Positions 17,542-26,225 of a stretch of 64,000 bases of DNA are shown one piece after another. The notes beneath the pieces are model-generated. The model saw only the letters and a list, made by a program, of their open reading frames with translations, was not told where the DNA came from and made no database searches. Position 1 is the first letter of the stretch. Each line of letters opens with the position of its first letter. A program made the translations under genes and the position numbers. The DNA is from Albimonas marina (GTDB taxonomy: Bacteria > Pseudomonadota > Alphaproteobacteria > Rhodobacterales > Rhodobacteraceae), in contig NZ_JARHUC010000011.1 in NCBI RefSeq assembly GCF_029223255.1, positions 62,001 through 126,000 on the forward strand, in the 5' to 3' direction.

Positions 17542-17742
17542 TCACTTCTGCTTGGCGAGCCACTCGTCGACCTGCTTCTGGGCGTCTTCCTTGGCCACGC
17601 CGTAGCGCTCCTGGATCTTGCCCTCGAGGCGCTCGCGGTTGCCGGCGACCTCGTCGACCTCGTCGTCCGTCAGCTTGCCCCACTCGGCCTGGGCCTTGCC
17701 GGTGAATTGCTTCCACTTGCCTTCGATCTGGTCCCAGTTCAT
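17542..17742 (-). CDS. CsbD-family stress protein
   Basis: A 66-residue acidic/basic helical protein beginning MNWDQIEGKWKQFTGKAQ and containing GKLTDDEVDEVAGNRERL, the standard signature and length of the CsbD family. These are general-stress proteins in many bacteria with no known enzyme activity. The start at 17742 has AAGGAGA 6 nt upstream. It is a single gene, divergent from the ureohydrolase at 17918 with about 175 bp between. I did not find a clear GGAAC/CGTT stress promoter. Confidence 0.93.
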   Translation of the reverse strand: MNWDQIEGKWKQFTGKAQAEWGKLTDDEVDEVAGNRERLEGKIQERYGVAKEDAQKQVDEWLAKQK

Positions 17743-17917
17743 GGCGGTCTCCTTCCTTCAACCGATGTTGGCCGCTCCGCGTGCGCCGCGTTGGGGGGAT
17801 GGCGGACGAACGCGTCGCGACCGGCTATGCAGGGAAGATGGAGAGCGACCGTGCCGGAAGGGCGGCGGGCATGCGGCGAGGGCGCGGGTTTCGCGTGGCG
17901 ATTGGAGGGCGACGGAG

Positions 17918-18880
17918 ATGAGCGGCAACGCCTATGACGCGGGCGGGTTGAACCTGCCCTTCACCGGCATCTGCAGCTTCGGCAAGTATCCGATCGCGCC
18001 GCAGGGCGCGCCGATCGACGCCGACGTGTGCATCCTGGGCGCGCCCTTCGACGCGGGCACCCAGTGGCGCGCGGGCGCCCGCTTCGGCCCGCGCGGCGTG
18101 CGCGAGGCCTCGACCCTGTTCAGCTTCGGCCACGCGGGCGCCTACGACCACGAGGACGACGCGGTCTATCTCGACGGCGCGCGGATCGTGGACCTGGGCG
18201 ACGCGGACATCGTCCACACCGACACCGTCCGCTCCCACGCCAACATCGAGGCGGGGGTGCGCCGGATCCTCGCGGCCGGGGCGCTGCCGGTGGTGATCGG
18301 GGGCGACCACTCGGTCAACATCCCCTGCATCGAGGCCTTCGAGGAGGACTGCGCGCGCAACGGCCCGATCCACGTGGTGCAGCTGGACGCGCATCTCGAC
18401 TTCGTGGACGTGCGCCACGGGGTGACGCGGGGCCACGGCAACCCGATGCGCCGCGCGGCCGAGAAGCCCTGGGTCCGCGGCCTGACGCAGCTGGGCATCC
18501 GCAACGTGAGCTCGACCGCGCGGGAGGGCTACGAGGACGCGCGCGCCCGCGGCTCGGACATCCTGAGCGTGAGGCAGGTGCGCGCGCTGGGGATCGAGGC
18601 GGTGCTGGCGCGGATCCCGGCGGGGGCGCGGGTCTACGTGACCATCGACATCGACGGGTTCGACCCCTCGATCGCGCCGGGGACGGGCACGCCCTCCCAC
18701 GGGGGGTTCCTGTATTACGAGGGGCTGGAGCTGCTGGCCGGGATCGCCGCGCGCCACGAGGTGGCGGGGGTGGACCTGGTGGAGGTGGCGCCGGACTACG
18801 ACCCCACCGGCTCGACCTCGATCCTGGCGGCGCAGCTGCTGCTGAACTTCATCGGCCGGATCCTGCACGCGCGCGGCTGA
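17918..18880 (+). CDS. Agmatinase/arginase-family ureohydrolase
   Basis: A 320-residue ureohydrolase with the binuclear manganese motifs GGDHS (about residues 127-131), DAHLDF (about 156-161) and DIDGFDPS (about 244-251). The overall form, with a CSFGKYP region before GAPFDAGTQWRAGARFGPRG, fits agmatinase (agmatine to putrescine and urea), but guanidinopropionase and guanidinobutyrase share these motifs. GGAGGG precedes the ATG by 8 nt. No polyamine gene is adjacent; the Pot-type importer lies 10 kb away on the other strand. Confidence 0.88.
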   Translation: MSGNAYDAGGLNLPFTGICSFGKYPIAPQGAPIDADVCILGAPFDAGTQWRAGARFGPRGVREASTLFSFGHAGAYDHEDDAVYLDGARIVDLGDADIVHTDTVRSHANIEAGVRRILAAGALPVVIGGDHSVNIPCIEAFEEDCARNGPIHVVQLDAHLDFVDVRHGVTRGHGNPMRRAAEKPWVRGLTQLGIRNVSSTAREGYEDARARGSDILSVRQVRALGIEAVLARIPAGARVYVTIDIDGFDPSIAPGTGTPSHGGFLYYEGLELLAGIAARHEVAGVDLVEVAPDYDPTGSTSILAAQLLLNFIGRILHARG

Positions 18881-19062
18881 ATCATTCAAGCGAGGGGGGG
18901 AGGCGCGGCCGGCGGGCGACGTCGCCGGGGGATGGGGTTCCGCGTCCCGAGGGGGTAGGCTCGCGCCGCAAGGCGCGTCCCGGCCGCGGTCGGGGCGCCG
19001 GACATGGCCGGCCGCCGCGCCCGCGACCCTCGCGCGCCGGCGCCCGGCGGCGGAGGAAACGG

Positions 19063-19608
19063 ATGATCGGAAAGATGCCCCAGATGCGCGCGGGCCGCGC
19101 CTTCGGCCCCCTGGTCGAGGTCGCCGAGGACGCGCTGATCCACGACACCGCGCTGATCCACGGCAAGGTCAGCCTGGGCCCGCGGGTCTCGGTCTGGCCC
19201 AACGTGGTGATCCGGGCCGAGCGCGACGCGGTCGAGATCGGAGAGGGGACCAACCTGCAGGACTTCGTGATGGTCCACGTGGGGACGAACTCGGGGACGA
19301 AGGTGGGGCGCAACTGCTCGATCACCCACCACGTCACCATCCATGGCTGCGAGATCGGCGACGACTGCCTGATCGGGATCAACGCCACGATCATGGACGG
19401 GGCGAAGATCGGCGCGGGCTCGATCGTGGCGGGCCACGCCATCGTGACCGAGAACGCGGAGTTCCCGCCCAACTCGATCATCGCCGGCGTGCCGGCGAAG
19501 CGGGTGGCCGAGCGCGACTGCACCGCGCCCAACCGCGGCAACGCCGACTGGTACTGGCGCAACGCCCAGGCCTACGCCCACGGGGTGCATCGCGAAGAGG
19601 ACTGGTGA
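19063..19608 (+). CDS. Gamma-carbonic-anhydrase-like hexapeptide protein
   Basis: A 181-residue left-handed beta-helix protein with repeated hexapeptides (ALIHGKVSLGPRVSVWPNVV and on). The presumed zinc ligands are His72 (VHVG), His89 and His94 (ITHHVTIHG), with the 5-residue spacing of Cam-type enzymes. A C-terminal helix includes NADWYWRNAQAYAHG. Such proteins (YrdA/PaaY/CaiE type) may be carbonic anhydrases or thioesterases. GGAGGA precedes ATG 19063. Nothing in the context indicates its partner. Confidence 0.88.
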   Translation: MIGKMPQMRAGRAFGPLVEVAEDALIHDTALIHGKVSLGPRVSVWPNVVIRAERDAVEIGEGTNLQDFVMVHVGTNSGTKVGRNCSITHHVTIHGCEIGDDCLIGINATIMDGAKIGAGSIVAGHAIVTENAEFPPNSIIAGVPAKRVAERDCTAPNRGNADWYWRNAQAYAHGVHREEDW

Positions 19609-19616
19609 CCCGGCCC

Positions 19617-19655
19617 GGAGGCGCGCCGTCGCCGTTGGCGGACGGGCGCGCCTCC
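19617..19655 (+). terminator. Hairpin after the gamma-CA-like gene
   Basis: A perfect 11-bp stem, GGAGGCGCGCC with GGCGCGCCTCC, encloses 17 nt and starts 9 nt after the stop codon. No T tract follows. Its position makes a transcription-end role likely. The rest of the 19609-19841 gap holds a less GC-rich stretch (GGTTACCGGATCTTAATGGGTG, about 19736-19757) that could be the promoter of the next gene. Confidence 0.6.
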
Positions 19656-19841
19656 TGCGGGAACGGCCGGCCCGCGCCGGGCGTGGACCGACGGCTCGCC
19701 CTGGCGCAGGCTGACCGACGCGCCTCCGGCGAGATGGTTACCGGATCTTAATGGGTGAAATCCTAGCGTCCTCCCGAGCCGGTCCGCCCTGTGCGCCCGG
19801 CGTCCGCAGGCGTCGAATGCGCCGCGTCAGGGAGAGCTGAA

Positions 19842-21902
19842 GTGACCCCACCGCCGCCCGGACGACGCTTCGCGCAGCCCCGGTCCCGCGACGGGGAGGC
19901 GGGCGGGAAAGCGCCCGAGGGGTTCGCCGACGCCGGCGCCGGATCGCTGTTCCGCGCCCGGCTGGAGACGGCCGAGCCCGTCGCGAGGCGGGGCCTCGCA
20001 CACCCCGGCGCGCCTCCGGCTCGGCCCGACGGCCTGGAACCGGATCGGGACGGTTCCGCCTCCGACCGGGGCCCGGCGGGCGCCGCGCGGACGGCGACGG
20101 GACGGGCGCCGGCCTCTCCTGCGCCTGAGCCGACCCTGCGCAGCTCCGCGCCGGCCGTCGTCGTCTCGGGGCTCGACATGCTGGCCTGGGCGCTGCGGCG
20201 TCGCCGGCGCCTGGTCGCGGCGTGCGTGGCCGCGGGGGCGATTGCGGCGCTGGCTCTCCTCGCCGCGGCGCCGGACCGCCACGCGGCCGAGGCGGTGATC
20301 GAGATCGCCGCCCCCGCCCCCGACGGCTGGTCCGAGGCCCCTTCCGCCCCCGCTCCGCCCGACGCCGCGGCGATGGAGACCGAGCGCCGTCTGCTCCTTT
20401 CGCGCGAGGCGATGGAGCGGGTGGCCGCGCGGCTGGACCTGGCCGCGACGCCAGGGTTCTCCGGCCCCGGCGGCGCCCGCGGCCTCGCCGCGCTGTGGGC
20501 GGGCCCGGCGGAGGCGGGCGCGACGGACACGATCGCGGCCGCCCGCCGCCTCGCGGCCCGGGTCACGGCCGAACGCCTGGGCGACAGTCGCCTGATCGCC
20601 CTGCGCGCGGTCGCCGCGGAGCCGACGCTCGCCCGGCGCATCGTCGAGGCGCTGGTCGCGGACCGGCTGGCGGCGCAGTCGGCCGCCCGCGGCGAGCGCG
20701 CCGCCGCGGCGGCGGAGCGGCTGGCGCGGCGGCTGGCGACGCTCGAGCAGGCCGGCGCCGTCGCGGCCGGGACCGAGCCCGACGCCGGGGCGCGACCGCG
20801 CCTCGCGAACCGCGGCGACGGCGCCGCGAGGACGACGCTGTGGGCGTCCGCCCGATCCTCTCCCGACGCGGCCGGGCAGGCTGCGCCTCCGTCCGACGAC
20901 GCCCGCCTCGCCCCCTCGCGGGACGAGGAGCGGCGCACGCTGGCGGCCCGCCTCGCCGCGGCGCGGCTGGCGGCGGCGACCGCGGCGCCGGACGCGCGGG
21001 TGGTCTCGGCCGCGGCGCCGGTTCCCCCGGATCTGCTCCCGGCGGGGCTGACGCTGGCGCTGGGTCTGGGCGGGGGGCTGGCGCTGGGCGGCGCCCTCGC
21101 CTGGCTGCGCGAGACGCAGGACGGCGCGCCGCTCTCGGCCGCGATGGCCGCGGCCGACGCGGGCGCGCCGACGCTCGCCGCGCTGCCGCGGGTCCGCGGG
21201 CGCCTCGATCCCGTCGTGCAGGCCCGGCGTCGCCCCGGCTCGCCGCTCGCCGAGGGCGCGCGGCGGCTGCGCCAGGCGCTGGCGACCACGGCCGACGCCC
21301 GCACGCCGGGCACGGTGGTCGCGGTGCTCTCGCCCGGCCCGGGGGAGGGCAAGTCCACCGTCGCCGCCCTGCTCGCCGAAAGCTGCGCGCTGGCCGGCCT
21401 GCGCACGGCGCTGGTCGACGCGGACCTGCGCGCGCCCTCGCAGGCGCGGCGCTACGGGGTCGCGGGCGCGGCCGACCTGCTCTCGGCGCTGGGCGGGGAG
21501 GCGACGGTGGAGCAGGCCCTCTCCCGCCCGGTGGAGCGCGGGCCCTGGCTGCTGCCCGCCGATCCCGCCGGCGCCCGCCGGGCCGAGCTTCTGGCCGGCC
21601 CCGCCATGGCGCGGCTGGTGGCGGAGCTGCGCCGGCGCTTCGACGTGGTGATCCTCGACACGCCGCCCCTGCTGTGCGCGGCCGAGGCGCGGACGCTGGC
21701 GACCCTCGCCGACCGCCGGGTGCTGGCGCTTCGCTGGGGCGAGACGCGGCGCGGCGACCTGCGCGCGGCCGCCGACGCGCTGCGCGAGGCGGGGGCGCCG
21801 GCCACGGGCCTCGCGCTCTGCGCCGCGCCGCGCCGCGGCGGCCCGGATCCCGCGGCGCGCCGGCCGCGCTACGGGGGCTTCCTGGAGGGATTCGACGTCT
21901 GA
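19842..21902 (+). CDS. Wzz/bacterial tyrosine-kinase fusion (polysaccharide co-polymerase)
   Basis: A 686-residue inner-membrane protein. I start it at GTG 19842 because GGAGAG lies 5 nt upstream. A long Pro/Arg-rich cytoplasmic leader (1-110) precedes membrane segment 1 (about 120-145), an Ala/Arg-rich periplasmic coiled region with a Wzz-like layout, and membrane segment 2 (about 397-422). The cytoplasmic BY-kinase follows with Walker A PGPGEGKST near 500, Walker A' ALVDADLR and Walker B VVILDTPP. The C-terminus has only one tyrosine near its end instead of the usual cluster. No glycosyltransferase, Wzx, Wzy or Wza gene is nearby. It is likely a regulator of exopolysaccharide chain length acting on loci elsewhere. 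Confidence 0.85.
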   Translation: MTPPPPGRRFAQPRSRDGEAGGKAPEGFADAGAGSLFRARLETAEPVARRGLAHPGAPPARPDGLEPDRDGSASDRGPAGAARTATGRAPASPAPEPTLRSSAPAVVVSGLDMLAWALRRRRRLVAACVAAGAIAALALLAAAPDRHAAEAVIEIAAPAPDGWSEAPSAPAPPDAAAMETERRLLLSREAMERVAARLDLAATPGFSGPGGARGLAALWAGPAEAGATDTIAAARRLAARVTAERLGDSRLIALRAVAAEPTLARRIVEALVADRLAAQSAARGERAAAAAERLARRLATLEQAGAVAAGTEPDAGARPRLANRGDGAARTTLWASARSSPDAAGQAAPPSDDARLAPSRDEERRTLAARLAAARLAAATAAPDARVVSAAAPVPPDLLPAGLTLALGLGGGLALGGALAWLRETQDGAPLSAAMAAADAGAPTLAALPRVRGRLDPVVQARRRPGSPLAEGARRLRQALATTADARTPGTVVAVLSPGPGEGKSTVAALLAESCALAGLRTALVDADLRAPSQARRYGVAGAADLLSALGGEATVEQALSRPVERGPWLLPADPAGARRAELLAGPAMARLVAELRRRFDVVILDTPPLLCAAEARTLATLADRRVLALRWGETRRGDLRAAADALREAGAPATGLALCAAPRRGGPDPAARRPRYGGFLEGFDV

Positions 21903-21943
21903 GCGCGGCTGCGCCCGCCGGGCGCGCCCGTCCGCCCTCCCGC

Positions 21944-21965
21944 CCAAGCCCGCCCGCAGGGCGCC
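21944..21965 (-). repeat. Solo 5' accessory box
   Basis: The same 22-bp box as at 146-167, inverted, with no palindrome and no CACCCAAGAACA tract near it. It lies about 40 bp after the Wzz/kinase stop. The rest of 21903-22187 is GC-rich and shows nothing else; the efp promoter must lie in it. Confidence 0.75.
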
Positions 21966-22187
21966 TATGGGCCCGGCTCTCCGCCCCGCCCTGCCTGCGC
22001 AACCGAACGGCGAGAGACGCGGCGGCCCCGGGCCCGCTGCGGCTTGCCCCGGCGGCGGGGCGCGGCTATACCCCGCGCGGATCGCGCCCGGGCGCGGACC
22101 GCGCCTCGGCGGTCCGCGCCCGGCGCGCATGGCGTGCGCGGCCCCCCGCAGCGGAGGCGGCCGACGGAACCGAACATAGGCGCTTCG

Positions 22188-22748
22188 ATGAAGATCAACG
22201 GCAACGAAATCCGCCCCGGCAACATCATCGAGCATGACGGCGGCCTGTGGGTGGCGGTGAAGACCGCCCACGTGAAGCCCGGCAAGGGCGGCGCCTTCGC
22301 TCAGGTCGAGCTGAAGAACCTGCGCAACGGCACCAAGCTCAACGAGCGCTTCCGCTCCGCCGACAAGGTCGAGCGCGTGCGCCTCGAGCAGAAGGACCAG
22401 CAGTTCCTGTTCGAGACCGACGGCATGCTGACCTTCATGGACAGCGAGACCTTCGAGCAGATCGCGCTGCCCGCCGACCTGCTGGGCGACCGCCGCCCCT
22501 TCCTGCAGGACGGCATGACCGCGGTCATCGAGTACTACGAGGAGGAGGCCCTCTCGGTGCAGCTGCCCGAGAAGGTGATCTGCACCATCGAGGAGACCGA
22601 GCCGGTGGTGAAGGGCCAGACGGCCGCCAACTCCTACAAGCCCGCGACGCTCGACAACGGCGTGCGCATCACGGTGCCCCCGTTCGTGGGCCAGGGCGAG
22701 CAGGTGGTGGTGAACACCGAGACCTTCGAATACGTCGAGCGCGCCTGA
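22188..22748 (+). CDS. efp: Elongation factor P
   Basis: A 186-residue three-domain EF-P. The KOW-like N-domain begins [19 protein letters not shown] and carries the loop lysine Lys33 in KPGKGGAF, the residue modified with beta-lysine where EpmA/EpmB exist (E. coli Lys34). OB domains II and III follow, including [19 protein letters not shown]-type and C-terminal [20 protein letters not shown] sequences. EF-P relieves ribosome stalling at polyproline; many proteins in this window (FliK, TonB-like leaders, the transglutaminase tail) are Pro-rich. A cupin gene follows after 2 nt. Confidence 0.97.
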   Translation: MKINGNEIRPGNIIEHDGGLWVAVKTAHVKPGKGGAFAQVELKNLRNGTKLNERFRSADKVERVRLEQKDQQFLFETDGMLTFMDSETFEQIALPADLLGDRRPFLQDGMTAVIEYYEEEALSVQLPEKVICTIEETEPVVKGQTAANSYKPATLDNGVRITVPPFVGQGEQVVVNTETFEYVERA

Positions 22749-22750
22749 CC

Positions 22751-23071
22751 ATGTGCCTCTCGACCCCCGCGCCGGACGGCTACGTGGCCAAGCCCGCCGC
22801 CTCGCACACCCAGATGGTCGACAACGACCGCGTGCGGGTGACCGAGTGGGTCTTCGCCCCCGGCCAGGCCACCGGCTGGCACACGCACCAGATGGACTAC
22901 GTGGTGACCCCGGTCACCTCGCAGCCCGTCGACATCGTCGGCCCCGACGGCGCGGTGACCCGCACCCAGATGACCGCGGGCGTGACCTACTTCCGCCAGA
23001 AGGGCGTGGCGCACGACGTGATCAACGCCGGCGACGGCGAGCTGCGCTTCGTCGAGACCGAGCTGAAGTGA
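22751..23071 (+). CDS. Small cupin-domain protein
   Basis: A 106-residue single-domain cupin. Motif 1 includes GWHTHQMDYVVTPV (His-x-His), and motif 2 lies around VTYFRQKGVAHDVINAG. Proteins of this length and with the HTH...DY arrangement are often labelled BauB-like, for a link to beta-alanine degradation, but no function is firm. ATG 22751 is 2 nt after the efp stop, so it probably shares the efp transcript. No signal peptide is seen. Confidence 0.8.
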   Translation: MCLSTPAPDGYVAKPAASHTQMVDNDRVRVTEWVFAPGQATGWHTHQMDYVVTPVTSQPVDIVGPDGAVTRTQMTAGVTYFRQKGVAHDVINAGDGELRFVETELK

Positions 23072-23116
23072 CCCCGGCCGGGCGGTCGCGCCCGCGGGAT
23101 CCGACCCTGAAAGACG

Positions 23117-23137
23117 CCGCGCCGGCCTCCGGCGCGG
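23117..23137. terminator. Short perfect GC hairpin after the cupin gene
   Basis: CCGCGCCGG, a CCT loop and CCGGCGCGG form a perfect 9-bp stem about 45 nt after the cupin stop and about 100 nt before the next start. It lacks a T tract. It may end the efp-cupin transcript. Confidence 0.45.
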
Positions 23138-23240
23138 CTCATGCATTCCGCAGGCCCCCGATCCGCGGCGGCCTGAGCTGACCGCGGCGCCGATCGCCTC
23201 CCGCCCGGGGCGGCGGGGCGCCTCGAGGAGAATCGAAGAC

Positions 23241-24038
23241 ATGTCCGCAAGCGGTTCCGCCAATCTCAACGTGATGATCAAGGCCGCGCGCAAGGCCGCC
23301 CGCGGGCTGCTGCGCGACTTCGGCGAGGTCGAGAACCTGCAGGTCAGCCGCAAGGGCGCGGCGGACTTCGTCTCGCGCGCCGACCTCAAGGCCGAGGAGA
23401 CGATCAAGCACGAGCTGCTGGAGGCGCGCCCCGCCTACGGCTGGCTGGGCGAGGAGTCGGCCAAGGAGATCAAGGGCGCCGACCAGACCCGGCGCTGGAT
23501 CGTCGACCCGCTGGACGGCACCACCAACTTCCTGCACGGCCTGCCGCACTGGGCGATCTCGATCGCGCTGGAGCACAAGGGCGAGATCGTCGCCGGCGTG
23601 ATCCTGGACCCGGCCAAGGACGAGATCTTCGCGGCCGAGAAGGGCGCCGGCGCCTGGCTGAACGACCGTCGCCTGCGGGTGAGCTCGCGCCGCGACATGA
23701 CCGAGATGCTGTTCGCCACCGGCATTCCCTTCGCCGGCACCTCGGGCCTGCCCGAGACGATGAAGGACCTGTCGCGCCTGATGCCGCGCTGCGCGGGCGT
23801 GCGCCGCTTCGGCGCGGCGGCGCTGGACCTCGCCTGGGTGGCGGCGGGCCGCTACGACGGGTTCTGGGAGCGGGGGCTGAAGCCCTGGGACATGGCCGCG
23901 GGCCTGCTGATGGTGCGCGAGGCGGGCGGCTTCGCCGAGTCGCTCTCCGACCCCGAGCGCAACCCGTTCGACACCGCCGACGTGGTCGCCGCCAACGCCG
24001 AGATCTTCGAGAAGTTCGCGGGCCTGCTGCGGGGCTGA
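23241..24038 (+). CDS. Inositol-monophosphatase family protein
   Basis: A 265-residue Mg-dependent phosphatase. The motifs are Glu71 (LGEES), Asp89-Pro-Leu-Asp92-Gly-Thr-Thr (VDPLDGTTNF) and WDMAAG near residue 218, which together form the metal and phosphate site. Relatives act on inositol phosphates, fructose-1,6-bisphosphate or nucleotides, and SuhB additionally binds the transcription machinery. The sequence alone does not choose between these. GAGGAG lies 10 nt before ATG 23241. Confidence 0.93.
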   Translation: MSASGSANLNVMIKAARKAARGLLRDFGEVENLQVSRKGAADFVSRADLKAEETIKHELLEARPAYGWLGEESAKEIKGADQTRRWIVDPLDGTTNFLHGLPHWAISIALEHKGEIVAGVILDPAKDEIFAAEKGAGAWLNDRRLRVSSRRDMTEMLFATGIPFAGTSGLPETMKDLSRLMPRCAGVRRFGAAALDLAWVAAGRYDGFWERGLKPWDMAAGLLMVREAGGFAESLSDPERNPFDTADVVAANAEIFEKFAGLLRG

Positions 24039-24062
24039 CCGCCGCGGCCGACGCCGCCGCGA

Positions 24063-24082
24063 GGCCCGGTCGCGACCGGGCC
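24063..24082. terminator. Perfect 20-bp palindrome downstream of the phosphatase gene
   Basis: GGCCCGGTCG and CGACCGGGCC abut with no spacer 25 nt after the stop at 24038. In RNA it would make an 8-bp stem with a 4-nt loop. It is probably part of the termination region of the convergent pair 23241/24392. The rest of 24039-24391 is GC-rich without a gene. Confidence 0.4.
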
Positions 24083-24335
24083 GGGCCCGTCCGGACGCAG
24101 GTCCGGTCGCGCGCGGCGTGGGCCGGTCCGGCGTCGGACCTCGGCCGCTCGCCCGCCGTCGTATGCGGCGCAGGCGCGGCCGTGCCTGCCGCCGCCCCCC
24201 GGCCCGCCTCCCGCCCGCCCACCCCGGCGCGCCGGGGGGCGGGGCGCGGGACGGCGAGGGCGCCTCGCCCCTGCCGTGGGCATGGGGCGCATGACGCCGC
24301 GCGTCGATCGCCTGGGCGGGACGTCGCCCCGCGCC

Positions 24336-24364
24336 GCGGCCGCCGGCCGTCGCCGGCGGGCCGC
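24336..24364 (-). terminator. Hairpin downstream of the GFA-family gene
   Basis: GCGGCCGCCGGC pairs with GCCGGCGGGCCGC around a 4-nt loop with one bulged base, 28 nt beyond the stop of the minus-strand gene at 24392. There is no T tract. Confidence 0.45.
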
Positions 24365-24391
24365 GTCGCGCCTCGGGGCTTGGGCCGGGGT

Positions 24392-24793
24392 TCAGCCGGG
24401 GCGCTTGTCGAAGACGGGCAGGCCCTCGGCCACCAGGTGATAGGGCTGCCGGTCGCAGGCGAAGATCGCCATGGCCGGGGAGAACACCGAGGGGTCGTCG
24501 AGCGTGCCGACCTTGACCACGGTCATCGGCGCGCGGGAGATCTGGGTGGCGACGTGGGTGCCGCACTCGGGGCAGAACTGGCGGGTGACCGGCTTCTCGA
24601 GGTCCTTGCGCGCGAAGTCCTTCGCCGCGCCCTGGACGATACGGAAGCCCTCGCGCGGGAACATCATGAACAGGTTCGGCGCGCCGCCGGTGATGTACTG
24701 GCACTCGCGGCAGTGGCACTGGGCCTGCATGACCGGCTCGCCCTCGACCTCGTAGCGCAGTTCGCCGCAATAGCATCGGCCTGACAGCTTCAT
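24392..24793 (-). CDS. GFA/CENP-V family zinc protein
   Basis: A 133-residue protein with the family's seven zinc-binding cysteines: Cys7 and Cys9 (GRCYCG), Cys26, Cys28 and Cys31 (CHCREC), Cys74 and Cys77 (CPECGTH). The family was named for glutathione-dependent formaldehyde-activating enzyme, but most members lack a proven activity. GGGAGG lies 8 nt before ATG 24793. It is divergent from dddL; the 328-bp gap (24794-25121) holds no visible gene or strong motif. A link to the C1/alcohol cluster 23 kb away is possible but not shown. Confidence 0.9.
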   Translation of the reverse strand: MKLSGRCYCGELRYEVEGEPVMQAQCHCRECQYITGGAPNLFMMFPREGFRIVQGAAKDFARKDLEKPVTRQFCPECGTHVATQISRAPMTVVKVGTLDDPSVFSPAMAIFACDRQPYHLVAEGLPVFDKRPG

Positions 24794-25121
24794 CGCATCC
24801 TCCCGTTCAGCGCCCGTCTGCGCGGGCGGGGGCAGTCTGGATCCCGGGCGGCGCGGGAGCAAGCGGAAGCGGGGGCGATGTCGGAGGCCATGCGCAAGGC
24901 GTCGCTTTCGGCGCCGACGCGGCGGGCGCGCGGCGCGATGGGTGACGCTGCGTCGGCGATCTCGCGCCCGGCGCCCGCCCGCAGGCGCCGCCGCCCTCCG
25001 CCGCCGCCCTCCGCCGCCCCGCGCCGCCGGTCCGATCCGGCGCCCGCCCGCCCTCGCCCCGCCTTTCGTTCCGCGCCGGACCCGCCTTCGGCGGCGCCGG
25101 GGCCCTCAGGGAGCTACGCCG

Positions 25122-25931
25122 ATGCAGCCGTCCCAGGGCGAGAGCCCGATGTCCCCGACCCAGACGCCTGCGCCCGTCGACGCGCCCGTCGAGGCGGCGG
25201 CCTCGGACGTCGCCGCCGCCGAGCCCGAGCCCTCCCCGGCCGCCGCGGCCGAGCCCGGTCCGCGCCTGTCGGAGGCGCCGGACTGGAGCTACCTGCTGCT
25301 GGAGTTCGAGACGATGTACCGCGCCGGCGGCTCGGCGGGGGGGAGCAAGGCGATCCGCGGCCATCGCAAGCGGGTGCGCGAAACGCTGTCGGCGGTGCTC
25401 GACGCCGATCCGCGCCTGATCGCGCGCGCGCCGCAGGAGAAGCCGGTGACCGCCTACCTGCCGCGCGCGCTGGACGTGGGCGAGCGGGGGGCGATGTCGG
25501 CGCTTGCGCGCGCGCTGGGCCGGGTCGCGGGGCGGCTGACCTGGGAATACGGCTACGCCCGGCCGCCGCGCCACCTGACGCGGCGCTACGCCTATTGCGA
25601 GGTGATGGGGCCGCAGGGACCGGTGCCCTCGGAGCGGCTGATCCTGGGGTTCGTGCTGCTCGCGCCCTCGACCACCTATCCTCAGCACAGCCACAAGGAG
25701 ATCGAGGAGAGCTATCTCTCGGTCGCCGGCGCCTGGTCGGAGAACGACACCGCGGTCTATGCGCCCGGCTCGCTGATCCTCAACCGGCCCGAGCACGAGC
25801 ACCGGATCACCACCGGCGACCTCGAGCCCTGCCTGCTGGCCTACGCCTGGACGGGGCCGGCGGGGCGGCTGGCGGCGCCGGGGATGAAGCTGTCGGCCTC
25901 GCGCAAGGCGCGGGTGGCGCACGGGATCTGA
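25122..25931 (+). CDS. dddL: DMSP lyase DddL-type cupin
   Basis: A 269-residue protein that I recognise as DddL, the lyase that cleaves dimethylsulfoniopropionate to dimethyl sulfide and acrylate. The cupin core has motif 1 His189-x-His191-xxx-Glu195-xx-Tyr198 (HSHKEIEESY) and motif 2 with His225/His227 (RPEHEHRIT). YAYCEVMGPQGPV, SENDTAVYAPGSLI and LLAYAWTG are typical of the family. AGGGAG 8 nt upstream favours ATG 25122. The first 50 residues are Pro/Ala/Glu-rich, longer than I expect for DddL, and look disordered; ATG 25149 would shorten them. No dmdA, acuI or dddT-type gene is adjacent. Confidence 0.87.
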   Translation: MQPSQGESPMSPTQTPAPVDAPVEAAASDVAAAEPEPSPAAAAEPGPRLSEAPDWSYLLLEFETMYRAGGSAGGSKAIRGHRKRVRETLSAVLDADPRLIARAPQEKPVTAYLPRALDVGERGAMSALARALGRVAGRLTWEYGYARPPRHLTRRYAYCEVMGPQGPVPSERLILGFVLLAPSTTYPQHSHKEIEESYLSVAGAWSENDTAVYAPGSLILNRPEHEHRITTGDLEPCLLAYAWTGPAGRLAAPGMKLSASRKARVAHGI

Positions 25932-25969
25932 GGGGCCTGCAGAGATCGCCCGGAGAGCCCGGCGCGGCA

Positions 25970-25988
25970 CCCCGGGCCTGACCCGGGG
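25970..25988. repeat. REP-like palindrome after dddL
   Basis: CCCCGGG-CCTGA-CCCGGGG, a 7-bp stem with a 5-nt loop, lies 38 nt after the dddL stop. It resembles the CCCCGG...CCGGGG short repeats common between alphaproteobacterial genes and could also end the transcript. The rest of 25932-26225 shows nothing more. Confidence 0.5.
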
Positions 25989-26225
25989 CCTCTCGCGGCC
26001 TGCGGCTTCGCGCGGACCAGGGGAAGGCAGGGCGGGCCGCCGGCGCGGCGGTCTCGCTGGACCTTTCGAGAGGTCCGGGGGTGGGTCGCGCCTGACGAGG
26101 CGAGCCGCCGGAGGCCGGAGGCGCGGATTTCCGGGAGGGACCGCCGCGGGCGGGGCGACGGCCCTGGGCGCTCCGGCAGGCGGCGCGAGGGCAGCCAGAG
26201 CCGGCCCGCAGGCGCGGCGCCGGGC

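Noticed and set aside
24942-25931. A longer DddL starting at 24942
   Set aside because: The added 60 residues are Arg/Pro-rich intergenic translation; ATG 25122 has AGGGAG at proper spacing.
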